DNA of 38,753 bases. It comes from Alphaproteobacteria bacterium. GTDB taxonomy: Bacteria > Pseudomonadota > Alphaproteobacteria > Rhizobiales > Xanthobacteraceae. The notes under the pieces are model-generated. The model was not told where the DNA came from, searched no databases, and saw nothing but the letters and a program-made list of their open reading frames with translations. Positions 27,882 to 36,375 of the stretch are shown here, piece after piece; positions within the stretch are counted from its first letter, which is position 1; each line of letters opens with the position of its first letter. The position numbers and the translations under genes are program-made. The DNA lies in assembly GCA_009781045.1 (NCBI GenBank), contig WQYW01000034.1, forward strand, positions 1-38,753, given 5' to 3'.

Positions 27882-29633
27882 TTACTGCGGCCCCTGGCCA
27901 TTGAGCAGCGGGGTGATGCGACGGACGGTGACACGCCGGTTGATGCGGCTTGGACCCTGGGTGTCCTCCTTGAGATATTGCGAGCCATAGCCCTGGGAGG
28001 TGAGGTTCTCGGCCGGCACTCCGAAATCCTGCGTGAGGAGAACAGCGGCCGATTCGGCGCGCCGATCCGACAGCGACAGATTGTCGGTGTCGTTTCCGGT
28101 GGCGTCGGTGTGCCCCTCGATCAGGAACACCTCGTTGGGATTGGCCTGGATGGCGCGGTTGAGGCTGTCGGCGATGACCTGGAGCTTGTTGGCCTGGTCC
28201 GGGCTGATTTCCCATGAGCCGGTGTCGAAGTTGATCGAGTTGAGATCGATACTCGGCATCAGCATGCGCACATTGGGCGAGTAGCGGACCTCATCGAGCG
28301 AATAGGCGCGCTCGATGTGATCGACCGGCGGCGCCACCATGGTTTCGTAGATCAGGTCGCGGGAGGCACCGTCGGCGTCGACGATATAGCGGTTCTGCGG
28401 GATCCGGATCACCGGAGGCCGCAGGTCGACATAGAAGCCGGCCCCCGAGCCGCGGCGGCTGTTGTCGATGAGGACGAACTCGCGTCCCGACACGTCGCGC
28501 CGGATGCGCCGCAGCATCTGCCCGTCCGGGCCGGCCACGGTGATGATCTGGCTGCCATCGGTACGATAGACGATGGTGCGGGACTCGCCACCCGGGCCGC
28601 GCTGGGTCTGGATGTCCTTGGCGCCGTAGCGGAAGCGTTCCACTTCGTCATGCTGCACGAACTCCATGCCCGAGGGATCGCGGATGATGATGCGGCCCGG
28701 TTCGGTGATCACGGTGCGGCCGTCCTGGACCACCTCGCGACGTTCGTTGCGGAAGGCGTCGATGCGGGTCGGTCCCGAAGGACGGGCACCCTTGGCGATC
28801 GGCGCGAAAGCCTGGGGCCGTACCATGACCGGCAGGGGCACCGAGATGGTCGGTGCGGGGCGGGCCATCGGGCCACCCGGCATATGGCCGCCGGGAGCGG
28901 CTATCCCGGGACGTCCAGCCGGAGCCATCGCACCGCCCATTCCGCCGCCCATGGCCGGGCGTCCGGCGGGCGGGGCTGCACCAGGTCCGCCATTACGGCC
29001 AGATGCAGGAGGCGCCATCGGTTCGCTGCGCGCGGCGGGGGCGTTCATTCCGCCACCCATGGCCGGGCGCGCCGCCGGTGGGGCTGCGCCAGGAGATCCG
29101 CCAGCACGGCCGCCTGCCGGCGCTGCCATCGGTTCACTGCGTGCGGGCCCTGCGGCTGGTCCGCCCATGGCGGGCCGTCCGGCGGGCGGGGCGGCACCAG
29201 GTCCGCTATTGCGGCCACCCGCGGGTGGCGCCATCGGCTCACTGGCACGCGCCGGAGGCGCAGAAGGAGCGGCACGGCCGGCTGGAGGTGCGGTGGTCTG
29301 CGGACGGCTGGGCGGAGCGGCGGAGGGGCGGCCGGCAGGCGGTTCGGAGTTGCTGCGGGGGGCGGCAGCGGGACCGCCAGGGCCACCGCGTCCACCCATG
29401 GACGGTGCGGCGCCAGGTCCTGGCTGGGCGCGGCCACCGGGAGCCTGGGGTCCGGAATGGCCGCCAGGCTGGGCGGGACGCTCGCCGCGCGGTTCCCGGC
29501 CCTTTCTCTCAGGTTCTTCCTGTGAGCGCTGGGCGACAACCATGGGGCTTTGTTGCGCATGGACCACGGAGCCTGTCAAAGGCAGTGCCGTGAGAGCCGT
29601 AGTGGCAAGAAGGAGGAGGCGGAATTGGGTCAT
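27882..29633 (-). CDS. OmpA family protein with long Pro/Gly/Ala-rich region
   Basis: 583 residues. A signal peptide (1-26, LLLLATTALTALPLTGSVVHA) is followed by about 230 residues of low-complexity Pro/Gly/Ala/Met sequence with imperfect repeats such as ARSEPMAPPA, GGPGAAPPAGRPAMGG. A middle segment (about 265-460) contains VQDGRTVITEPGRIIIRDPS and EFVQHDEVERFRYG. The C-terminal ~115 residues are an OmpA peptidoglycan-binding domain: INFDTGSWEISPDQANKLQV, FLIEGHTDATGNDTDNLSLS, DRRAESAAVLL, SRINRRVTVRRI. The Asp and Arg that hold diaminopimelate in this fold are present. It likely tethers an outer-membrane or periplasmic protein to peptidoglycan. The first ATG at 29633 fits the signal peptide; no strong ribosome binding site seen. 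Confidence 0.88.
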   Translation of the reverse strand: MTQFRLLLLATTALTALPLTGSVVHAQQSPMVVAQRSQEEPERKGREPRGERPAQPGGHSGPQAPGGRAQPGPGAAPSMGGRGGPGGPAAAPRSNSEPPAGRPSAAPPSRPQTTAPPAGRAAPSAPPARASEPMAPPAGGRNSGPGAAPPAGRPAMGGPAAGPARSEPMAAPAGGRAGGSPGAAPPAARPAMGGGMNAPAARSEPMAPPASGRNGGPGAAPPAGRPAMGGGMGGAMAPAGRPGIAAPGGHMPGGPMARPAPTISVPLPVMVRPQAFAPIAKGARPSGPTRIDAFRNERREVVQDGRTVITEPGRIIIRDPSGMEFVQHDEVERFRYGAKDIQTQRGPGGESRTIVYRTDGSQIITVAGPDGQMLRRIRRDVSGREFVLIDNSRRGSGAGFYVDLRPPVIRIPQNRYIVDADGASRDLIYETMVAPPVDHIERAYSLDEVRYSPNVRMLMPSIDLNSINFDTGSWEISPDQANKLQVIADSLNRAIQANPNEVFLIEGHTDATGNDTDNLSLSDRRAESAAVLLTQDFGVPAENLTSQGYGSQYLKEDTQGPSRINRRVTVRRITPLLNGQGPQ

Positions 29634-30358
29634 AATGGGATTCCAGGCTTCTGGGATTCGTGACGTGAACCGCGTTGTCGCCGTGATCGCAGCGGTCTCG
29701 TGACTGAGGACCAGTCACAGCCAGTCAGCAGATATGGCTTGGGCCTTATTGTGGCAGAGTGATGGAAGATGGAAGGATTTATTTCGGCAGATGGATGGTA
29801 TTTAAATCGCGCCGTTCATTGCGCATTCAGACATAGTCGCAGCGCCCTCAGGCAGGCCGCGCCAAAGCGGCGGCACGGCTGAACAGAGGGTTGCGCACAG
29901 GGCCAGCCGGCGTCGAACCCGGATCGGCACCTCGCGGCCCGATTTATTTTATCGCCGCCCGCTCTGCAAGGTCTGAAAGATGAAAGACAGCGATGGTCCT
30001 TCGGTCGCTTTCACCTCGCGGCTTTGCAGGCGAAATGCGGTGAAAAGACGGCAACGGTCTGGCATCGACCTTCATCTTCGCAGTGCTCGTGCTTTTCGAG
30101 CCTCTGTCTGCGCAAAAAGAGCGCAGAGCGTTTCTCTTTCCCCTTCCGGATGCATCACCGGCTGCATCGTGATTTCCGGCTCATTGACAGCAGCCACAGC
30201 GCGCGGATCGGCGGCATTGGAAGGGGCAAAAAGCAGGATGGGATGCGTGCGGCTGCGGCGGGCAGCAGTGTGAGGAGCCGGGCGTGCACGGCGCGCAATT
30301 GCGCCTCTTCGAAAACCGACATGCCAGGTTCTTTCCCGGTTTCCAGAGAATCGCTGTA
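29634..30358. other. Intergenic tract of about 0.7 kb
   Basis: It holds the promoter region of the OmpA-family gene on its left side. No convincing gene: open frames on both strands are Arg/Ser-rich and unlike known families. A relatively AT-rich patch lies at 29730-29830. Confidence 0.5.
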
Positions 30359-30769
30359 CTAGTGGATCGGGGATGTCAGCCAATTCTCCGTTACGACGCC
30401 GGGGTAGCTGGCAAAGTCTCTCGTGTTATTGGTCACGATCGTCATTCCAAGGGCAACTGCGTGGGCTGCGATGAGCTTGTCGAGAGCGTCGCTCTTGCGT
30501 TCGCGAGTTGCCAGTCGGATCGGGGCGCAGGCATTGCCAGCCAGTGCATCAAACGCGACAACAGGGATATCCGTGACGAGGGTCGTCAAAAGAGCGCGGT
30601 CTCGATCCGGATCGGCGGAAACAGTTACGCCATACTCCAGTTCCGCGTAGGTGATGGCTGACATTACGACGTCGCCGAGACGACACTGAGCAAAGCGCTG
30701 AGCCACCTCCTCGGGCTGATTCTTCATCAGGTAGATACACATATTGGTGTCAAGCATATAACGGGACAT
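30359..30769 (-). CDS. vapC: VapC-type PIN-domain toxin
   Basis: 136-residue PIN-domain RNase, the toxin of a type II toxin-antitoxin pair; relatives cleave initiator tRNA or 23S rRNA when unbound. Four acidic or polar active-site positions are visible: Asp7 (YMLDTN), Glu43 (ITYAELEYG), Asp97 (LDKLIAAHA) and Asp118 (VTNNTRDFA). The overall pattern, ending ...ENWLTSP, matches the MvpT/VapC subgroup. The segment IRLATRERKSDALDK before the third motif is shorter and more basic than the usual ...R.G.PIG..D, but does not break the fold. Its ATG overlaps the vapB stop by one base (TGATG), so translation is coupled. It appears intact, while the antitoxin is short. Confidence 0.88.
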   Translation of the reverse strand: MSRYMLDTNMCIYLMKNQPEEVAQRFAQCRLGDVVMSAITYAELEYGVTVSADPDRDRALLTTLVTDIPVVAFDALAGNACAPIRLATRERKSDALDKLIAAHAVALGMTIVTNNTRDFASYPGVVTENWLTSPIH

Positions 30770-30921
30770 CAGAGCGCCAACGAGCGACGAACGGGCCGGA
30801 TGCGGATTTCCTCACCCTGCCGCTCGATCTCCAGCTCAATATCGGTGTTCTCATAGGCCAGGTCGGCGGGAATTCGAACGGCCTGCGAATTCCCGTTTTT
30901 GAACGCGCGGGTGGTGTGCAT
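30769..30921 (-). CDS. vapB: VapB-type antitoxin, apparently truncated
   Basis: 50-residue AbrB/SpoVT-fold antitoxin. It begins with the usual swapped-hairpin DNA-binding segment (TTRAFKNGNSQAVRIPADLA, then ELEIERQGEEIRIRPV) and stops at RRSLAL. Typical partners of this toxin subgroup are about 75-80 residues, with the last 25-30 wrapping into the VapC active site; that part is missing here. A deletion joining codon ~50 to the toxin start would explain the TGATG overlap. A good ribosome binding site (AAAGGAG) lies 8 bases before the ATG. DNA binding is likely retained; neutralisation of VapC is doubtful. A naturally short variant cannot be excluded. Confidence 0.78.
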   Translation of the reverse strand: MHTTRAFKNGNSQAVRIPADLAYENTDIELEIERQGEEIRIRPVRRSLAL

Positions 30922-30941
30922 ACCAGAACTCCTTTGTGGAT

Positions 30942-30977
30942 GTACACAGTGTGTACGCCCATGGGCCTTCAGGTCAA
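30942..30977 (-). promoter_or_regulatory. vapBC promoter and palindromic operator
   Basis: On the minus strand TTGACC (30972-30977) and TACACA (30950-30955) are 16 bases apart, a fair promoter. The -10 box lies inside a perfect inverted repeat, GTACACA-G-TGTGTAC (30942-30956), centred about 28 bases before vapB. This is the expected layout for autorepression by VapB or VapBC. Confidence 0.7.
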
Positions 30978-31425
30978 GGACGATTTGCGACCATCTCGCG
31001 GATGGCGCAGCTCCACGCTGGCGTTCTGCGGCCATTCGCCCTGGACATATAAGGGATCGGTCGGCCAACGTCTGGTCGGTCAAATGGATAAATGCCGCTG
31101 AAAGCCAGGGCGTTTCGGTGCAGTGCATGGCGGCGCAGCGGACGAACGTGAAAAATTGCGAAACGAAGCTCTGCTGTGTGGATGGGGTGTCGCGGACTGC
31201 CGGCACGGACGGCGCGGCTGGCGGATGTCGGCTTGCCGTTGGGAACCCGGCAACGGTTGGGCGAACCCCGGTTCTCTGTGCTGCCCCGGTGCAGGCGGGA
31301 GTGAAGCCGGTAAGCCGAAAAAATTCCCCGTTCCCCGTCGCGACGGATGTTCCCGCTCCGGCCCGCAGATCGGGACGCGAGGAAAAAGTGGAGGCAGCGC
31401 AGCAAGGGGCGGAACCGCACCAGCA
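30978..31425. other. Gene-poor stretch between vapBC and the IS remnant
   Basis: About 450 bases with no recognisable gene on either strand. Long open frames are present but have no family likeness. Confidence 0.5.
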
Positions 31426-32044
31426 GCCTGTCCTCAATCAGGCGTTTCCACCTACCCGCCCAACCCGGCCCCCGTCAATTTGGGGCGGTGGACCTGTGGT
31501 CAGACGGATGTGGCGGGAACAGATCGCAATCGCAACCAAAAACGACCCGGAGTCGTGGAAGGATTTCGCGGTCTGCAGGCAAGATTTTGATCGACAGCAC
31601 CATCGTGCGCGCTCATCAGCACAGCGAGAGGCGCAAAGAGAAAGACGGCGACCAGGCGACCGGCCGGTCGGCTGGTGGATTGAGCACCAGGATCCACACT
31701 TTCGTTGACGCGCTTTCGCAACCCGACCGGATTTGTCCTGACCGGGTGGAGAGGCCGGTGATCTGGCAGGGGCCGATGAGCTTTTGCCGCCAAGGCGCCG
31801 ACGAAGGGGGTCATTAAGCCGCTTGCTGGCGCGGGCAAGACAGCCGTGATTCCCCCGGGGCCAACCGCAAGATCCGGCGTCATTACGACCTGCATTTCTT
31901 CAAGGCACGTCACCCGATCAAGAATTTCTTTGCCGAACTAACGCAGTTCCGGGTTGTCTCCACCCGCTGTGACAAGACCAGACGCAAATTCCTGGCAGCC
32001 GTCCAGCTCGTGGCGCCGGTCATCTGGCTCAATTGAGGACAGGC
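31426..32044 (+). mobile_element. Internally deleted IS5-family insertion sequence
   Basis: Terminal inverted repeats GCCTGTCCTCAAT (31426-31438) and ATTGAGGACAGGC (32032-32044) are perfect over 13 bases and enclose a plus-strand transposase remnant. The span, about 620 bases, is shorter than an intact element of this group (roughly 830-870 bases), because most of the transposase N-terminus is missing or unrecognisable. I see no obvious target-site duplication. It resembles the IS427/IS1031 side of the IS5 family, but I cannot name the element. Confidence 0.8.
31581..32036 (+). pseudogene. IS5-family transposase, frameshifted and missing its N-terminus
   Basis: Readable blocks are KILIDSTIVRAHQHSE and GRSAGGLSTRIHTFVDALSQ (31581-31720); then, after a frameshift near 31720-31790, KTAVIPPGANRKIRRHYDLH, ARHPIKNFFAELTQFRVVST and FLAAVQLVAPVIWLN, with TGA at 32034-32036 just at the right inverted repeat. 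This is the C-terminal two thirds of an IS5-group DDE transposase. The first catalytic Asp (IDST) remains. The D-K-G-Y-D block is replaced by unrelated residues, and the catalytic Glu (usually in I-E-R-F-F) is Lys (PIKNFF). It cannot be active. Confidence 0.88.
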
Positions 32045-32422
32045 CCTAACGCCGGGCGGAACCTGGAGCGGTGACGGCGTGCCGCAATGGCTGTGGGAGA
32101 ATGCGGCGATTGCCAGCGTCGGAACCTCGGGCGGGAAGTGGTCTGTCTGCCGCGCTCCGTAGCAGCAGTGCAGGCCCCCTGGTCGTTCCGGGGGTGTCAA
32201 GGGAGCGGCGAGGCAGCGAAATTCGGGCTGTCGCAGATCTTTAAGGAAGCGCCGTTGGGCGTCAGCGGCGAAGAAGGATGCCGCTCCAGGAGGGGGTACA
32301 GTTCAACCGGTGGCGGAGTTGAATGTGGAGCCCCCCCCGGGGTGGCTCGATCGCGTTCACAGTTTCTCTTGAGCCGTAGCCATCGCAATCCGGAGGATGT
32401 GAGGCGAGGTGCTGCGAAGCGA
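32045..32422. other. Gene-poor stretch after the IS remnant
   Basis: Nothing recognisable in about 380 bases. Short frames on both strands have no family resemblance and no ribosome binding sites. Confidence 0.5.
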
Positions 32423-32647
32423 TCAGGACGCGTAACCGATGGTGCCAAGCGATCGTGATGGGGATTCGCGCCAGCTGTATTGCGACAGCACGCGCTGATA
32501 TCTTTCGATCGTTCCTGTCAGCCGGTGAATGGCTTCGTCACGGCTGATTTCCGGGTTGATGTCGAGCCCGGCGTTGACGGCGGCGAGAGCTTCCAATGCC
32601 TTGGTAAGATAGGATCTGGTTTGCCTTACAATCAGCATTGTATCCAT
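32423..32647 (-). CDS. Small protein of 74 residues, unknown function
   Basis: A helical, soluble-looking 74-residue protein (TRSYLTKALEALAAVNAGLD, then RDEAIHRLTGTIERYQRVLS) with a Ser/Gly-rich end. A strong ribosome binding site GGAGGGG sits 6 bases before the ATG at 32647, which is the main reason to accept it; an in-frame upstream start at 32794 adds a Pro/Arg-rich stretch of no coding character. No membrane segment, cysteine or known motif. It lies alone in decayed surroundings. Confidence 0.6.
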   Translation of the reverse strand: MDTMLIVRQTRSYLTKALEALAAVNAGLDINPEISRDEAIHRLTGTIERYQRVLSQYSWRESPSRSLGTIGYAS

Positions 32648-33271
32648 TGTGACCCCTCCAGTCTGGTGAATGGCGCGAACATCTCTCTGGGCCGCTAAAA
32701 ATCTGTGAAGCGGCGGCGGCGGGGAACTCTGCCTTGTCCCGCAGCGCGGGCGTCCGCCCATCCTGTCGAGGCTCTGCCACCGGATCTGCCTCAAGGCTCC
32801 GGCGCGGGGGGATTTAAGTACTTGATCTGGCGGGGGATGCGCCGCGCTGCAGGAAACCGGGTGGGAGGCATCGGCAACCCTGCCCGACAGGACGGATGTT
32901 GTTCCATGCGGTGGTACCCCAGCGCTGGCGAGGGCAGCCGACGGCTTGCGGGGGGCGCGCCGAAATTTTCCGCGGTGGTTAGCGTGTAATCAAGAATGTC
33001 TGTCGGCTTGTGAGGAAGGCCGGGGCGCCTGGAGCAGACAGGGACGTTGCGTGCGGGTCCGCGCCGGAAAGCGAGGGGCGCGCGCAGACCGGATTGCCGG
33101 AGAGTCCTGAGGGGCGCGGTATGGCCAGGCCGCGCTGCGTATGGCGCATCGGCGGGTGCAAGACGCAAGACGCCTGAAAGCGATCCGGTGAGGCGGATCG
33201 CGGTTGACCGCAGCAGTTGCGCCGTCCGCCAGTCCCGGCGCGAACCACCCAGAGCAAGCCGTGAAAGGCGA
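32648..33271. other. Gene-poor stretch of about 0.6 kb
   Basis: No gene recognised on either strand. The only coding-like signal nearby is the ribosome binding site of the 74-residue protein at the left edge. Confidence 0.5.
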
Positions 33272-34453
33272 TCAAGCCGGGTTCACCAGCCGCCCCATGA
33301 ACAGAATGCTGCCGGTTTCATTGTCCTGGATGAAAAACACGAAGGGATGATCGGCGCGAAACTCCGGGATCGGAACCGGGTCAGGCCGGGCCGACGACAG
33401 CGCTACCACAGCGGTCGCGGCGGCAGCTTCGGTGCCCTCTTCGTCGACAGCGATAAAGGCCTTGTGCAGAACCATCGCTGATGGAAAGCGCGGCAGGTCG
33501 CTGCTGATGCCGGAAAATCCGCCTTTTCGCTATCAAAGGCGTCGCGGATGCCGAGATCCGTGAGAATCCGGCAAGAGTGAGGTCGTTCCCCACGCGATGC
33601 GGAACCTGGGCAGTACCACCGCTACCCGGGTGGGCCTGAGTTCGGCCCTGAAGGCGGTGATGGCAGGGCCGCCAGGCGTCTTCTCAAGCCGGGCGAGGCC
33701 GGCCGGGGTCTTGTCCCTGGGCAGTGCCACGATCATGGAAAGTGCAGCCCCCTTATAGGGCAGTTCAAGGATCTGGGCGTCCCCGGATTCGGTGCCGAAA
33801 AGAACGCGCCATCGTGGGTTGCCCGGGGCTTGAAGCTGTGGTCCCAGCCTCCACGGAAATAGACTGCGTTCACCAGCACGAGGCGGGTGGCTGGAGGAAG
33901 CGGAGCGGGAAGTGAGGCTCTGAATCCAGTCTCTGGTCCTGTCATCGACCCAGCGATTGCTCCGCCTTTGGGCCTCGGACCCGTTGCGGTAGTCAAGCGC
34001 GGTGATTTCAACCCCGAAATCCTGCCGGCTCTGGCTTTGGAAGTCATCGCGGATCGGGAAACCCTGTTGCGGCCACAATGCGTTGGCCATATCGAGTTCG
34101 ACGTGGCCGGTCTGGTTCACCTCCCCGAAATGGCGCAGCAGAGCCGCGCGGCGGCCTGCCCTGACTGCGGCGACGCCGGCAGATCCCATTGTGAGGTGCA
34201 GCGCGTGGTGCATCTGCGCTTTTGTGCTGCCCCTGGCACCCGCTGCGGTCATCGCCAGTGCGGTTGACACGCTGAAGGGTGAGAAGAACAGGTTGCCTTC
34301 GCCCTGGCGCAACCCGGCATAGAGGTCGCAGGCAAAAACAGTGTTGCCGGAACCGATCTCCGGCGTCTGTTGCGAAGAGGGTGGTTCGGCAGAAGCGGTT
34401 GCGGCCGTTACGGAAAATATCAGGACCGCAGCGGCGGATTTGCGCAGCAGCAT
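33272..34453 (-). pseudogene. Serpin (serine/cysteine protease inhibitor) pseudogene
   Basis: Read in several frames, this is an almost complete bacterial serpin with a signal peptide (ATG 34453: LLRKSAAAVLIFSVTAATAS). Recognisable blocks in order: NLFFSPFSVSTALAMTAAGA; WVDDRTRDWIQSL; then another frame, LVLVNAVYFRGGWDHSF (about 33840-33900); back to ILELPYKGAALSMIVALPRD; LPRFRI; another frame, [14 protein letters not shown] (about 33525-33550); and finally the hinge [20 protein letters not shown] with the end [27 protein letters not shown]. At least four frame changes prevent a functional product. The hinge (GTEAAAATA) is of the inhibitory type. Serpins are patchy in bacteria, so acquisition by transfer followed by decay is likely. 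Confidence 0.88.
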
Positions 34454-35064
34454 GAACTCTGGGGACCCCTGGGATGGACGTGGTGATCGCATCGGCGAGG
34501 TGAAGCTGGTCTGCCGCAGCGCCCCGGGCAAGACACGTTCCTGCGATCACTGCCAGGCGCGGCTGTCGGCGCGGGCTTGAGCTGAGAGTTCGTTAACCCT
34601 TGCCATGGCGTCGCGGCACCGGGCCGGCGCCGCTCAGCCGGGCTTTTCGGCTGCCGTTACCGGGCAAGTGGCACCGGTTTCAGGTGGCAGCGTGCTGAAG
34701 AGGCGGACCAGGGCGGCGCGGGAAGTGAGAACGATTTTCTCGCAACAGCGCGCACGATGCGTGTTCACAGTCGGCAGCGGCGACAGACTGCGGGGAACGG
34801 CGGTCTCCCGGCGCGCCGAGGCCGGCTCCGATCCGGACGGCGACCCTCGCCGGTGCCGGGGTCAGGCTGAAGCCTGCCTCACGCGTCGAGGCGAGCGATG
34901 GTGAGGAAGCTGCGGCCTCTCGTGGGGAATGGGTTGCCGCGCGGCCTTCCGCGCCAGGATGGTCGGCAACCGGGGTTGGCAGATCCGGCCGGCGCGCGGG
35001 GCTGGAGCAGGACCGTGTAGATGGGTTCAATCAGTTTGTTGTCATGCAGGCTGCCTCGTCCCGC
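34454..35064. other. Region between serpin relic and LuxR-type gene; holds a partial gene copy
   Basis: Apart from the decayed helix-turn-helix copy at 34683-34880, listed separately, nothing is recognisable. This is the upstream side of the serpin relic. Confidence 0.5.
34683..34880 (-). pseudogene. Decayed duplicate of the LuxR-type DNA-binding domain
   Basis: This ~200-base stretch is similar in DNA and, across frames, in protein to the 3' end of the neighbouring regulator (35100-35300). The frames give FSLTPAPARVAVRIGAGLGA (compare FGLTPAQARVAVLIGAGLSG) and, after a frameshift, EKIVLTSRAALVRLFSTLPP (compare EKIGVNSQAALVRLFTSLPA). The middle, which would hold the recognition helix, is out of frame. 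The same orientation and ~415-base offset point to a tandem duplicate, either a second regulator gene reduced to its end or a partial duplication. No N-terminal sensor part is found upstream of it. Confidence 0.8.
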
Positions 35065-36216
35065 TCAGGGCGGCTGCGGGGCTGCAGAAGGTTCGGAAGG
35101 TGGTTCGGCGGGCAGCGAGGTGAAGAGCCGGACCAGGGCCGCCTGTGAGTTGACGCCGATTTTCTCAAAACTGCGCGCAAGATGCGCCTTTACGGTGGGG
35201 AGCGACAGGCCGAGGGAGGCAGCCGTCTGCGGACCGCTGAGGCCGGCTCCGATCAGGACGGCGACTCTGGCCTGTGCCGGGGTCAGGCCGAAAGTCTTCT
35301 GAACCATGTCTGCCGCCGCCAGGCGCTGCAACACCGGATCCAGTACGCTGAGCAGAAGCTGAGCGCGATCATTCAATTCCCAGAGTGGAAAAGCCGCCGG
35401 AGGCAGGGGCACCGGCATCACGATGAGTTCCGGGCTTTCCGAGGGCCGCTTTAGCCGCAACGGTTCCAGAAGCGTGGCGGCGGTTCCGTGAGCTGCGTCC
35501 AGCGCCGCGTTGATGTAGCCGGTGAGAGCCCGGCGTTGCGCCGGGAGTGAAGCCGTGAGCCGGGAATCGTGATAGCACAGACCGTCGCCGGATTGCAGCA
35601 GGGCATGAGCGGGCGTGTTGGCAAAAAGAATCCTGCCTTGGGCATCGAGCAGGAAGGCGGCCTGTGGCATCGTCTGGAGGATGACCTCGAACTGCGCGCT
35701 GTGGTGGGCGTAGCGCCCGATCTCCAGGCTGGCGTCGAGCGCGCGACCAAGATGCGGCAGCAGACGCTGGAACCTGCGCGCCTTTTCCCCAACCTTGTCG
35801 CGGCCTCGTTCTGAAAGCATGAAGCCGAAACCGCCGACGCCACCCCCCACCGCAAGGGCGGGATGGCTGGAGCCCATGGCGTCGGCGATACCCTGCGGCG
35901 CCAGTATGTCGGCAAAGAAAGCGCTGCGGCGCAGAACACGATGGTCGAAATGGGAAGTGCCGAAGACGACCTGTCCGGGCGGTGCTTCCTTCATGGCGGT
36001 GGACCAGGCATTCCAGAGATAGTGCTTGAGGTAGAGTTCCTGGAGGGAGTCATCAAGGCGGCCACTGGTCATAAAGCCGCGCCCATCGGGGCCGGCATAG
36101 GTGACGATGCCGCCGACGGCACCGAGATAGTCGGACACGGCTGTGAGAACATGGGGCCACTGACCGGCGTCGGCCAGGACCCCATAAATGAGATCAAGCA
36201 GCTCGCTTTCACGCAT
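35065..36216 (-). CDS. LuxR-family transcriptional regulator with PAS-like sensor region
   Basis: 383 residues from ATG 36216, which has AGGGAGGA about 10 bases upstream; an in-frame start at 36276 would add 20 basic residues. The C-terminal ~65 residues are a LuxR/GerE helix-turn-helix: FGLTPAQARVAVLIGAGLSG, SLGLSLPTVKAHLARSFEKI, NSQAALVRLF. Residues about 180-250 look like a PAS-type fold (FEVILQTMPQAAFLLDAQGR ... ILFANTPAHALLQSGDG). The N-terminal ~170 residues match proteins annotated simply as helix-turn-helix regulators in Bradyrhizobium relatives; there is no response-regulator receiver domain or autoinducer-binding signature. Target unknown. A Pro/Glu-rich tail follows the HTH. A 20-bp tandem repeat lies about 160-210 bases upstream and may be its operator. 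Confidence 0.85.
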   Translation of the reverse strand: MRESELLDLIYGVLADAGQWPHVLTAVSDYLGAVGGIVTYAGPDGRGFMTSGRLDDSLQELYLKHYLWNAWSTAMKEAPPGQVVFGTSHFDHRVLRRSAFFADILAPQGIADAMGSSHPALAVGGGVGGFGFMLSERGRDKVGEKARRFQRLLPHLGRALDASLEIGRYAHHSAQFEVILQTMPQAAFLLDAQGRILFANTPAHALLQSGDGLCYHDSRLTASLPAQRRALTGYINAALDAAHGTAATLLEPLRLKRPSESPELIVMPVPLPPAAFPLWELNDRAQLLLSVLDPVLQRLAAADMVQKTFGLTPAQARVAVLIGAGLSGPQTAASLGLSLPTVKAHLARSFEKIGVNSQAALVRLFTSLPAEPPSEPSAAPQPP

Positions 36217-36375
36217 GACAGAAATGTCCTCCCTTTCATTTCCCCCTTTTCTTTTTTGGCGCCGGCCTGAATTCAATTCCCAATTTCAGGTGTCGCGAGC
36301 GGAACCGGCAGGAGAGGCACGTGGCGGCAATATTCAACATTTTACAGACTTGAAGACACTGAAAACGGCTTCTGT

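Noticed and set aside
28317..29525. 402-codon plus-strand open frame opposite the OmpA-family gene
   Set aside because: It reflects the repetitive GC-rich linker read backwards; Arg/Gly/Ala-rich with no domain.
30978..31437. In-frame extension of vapB back to 31437 (222 residues)
   Set aside because: The upstream part has no AbrB-like or other family sequence and passes through the promoter and operator; the ribosome binding site clearly marks the ATG at 30921.
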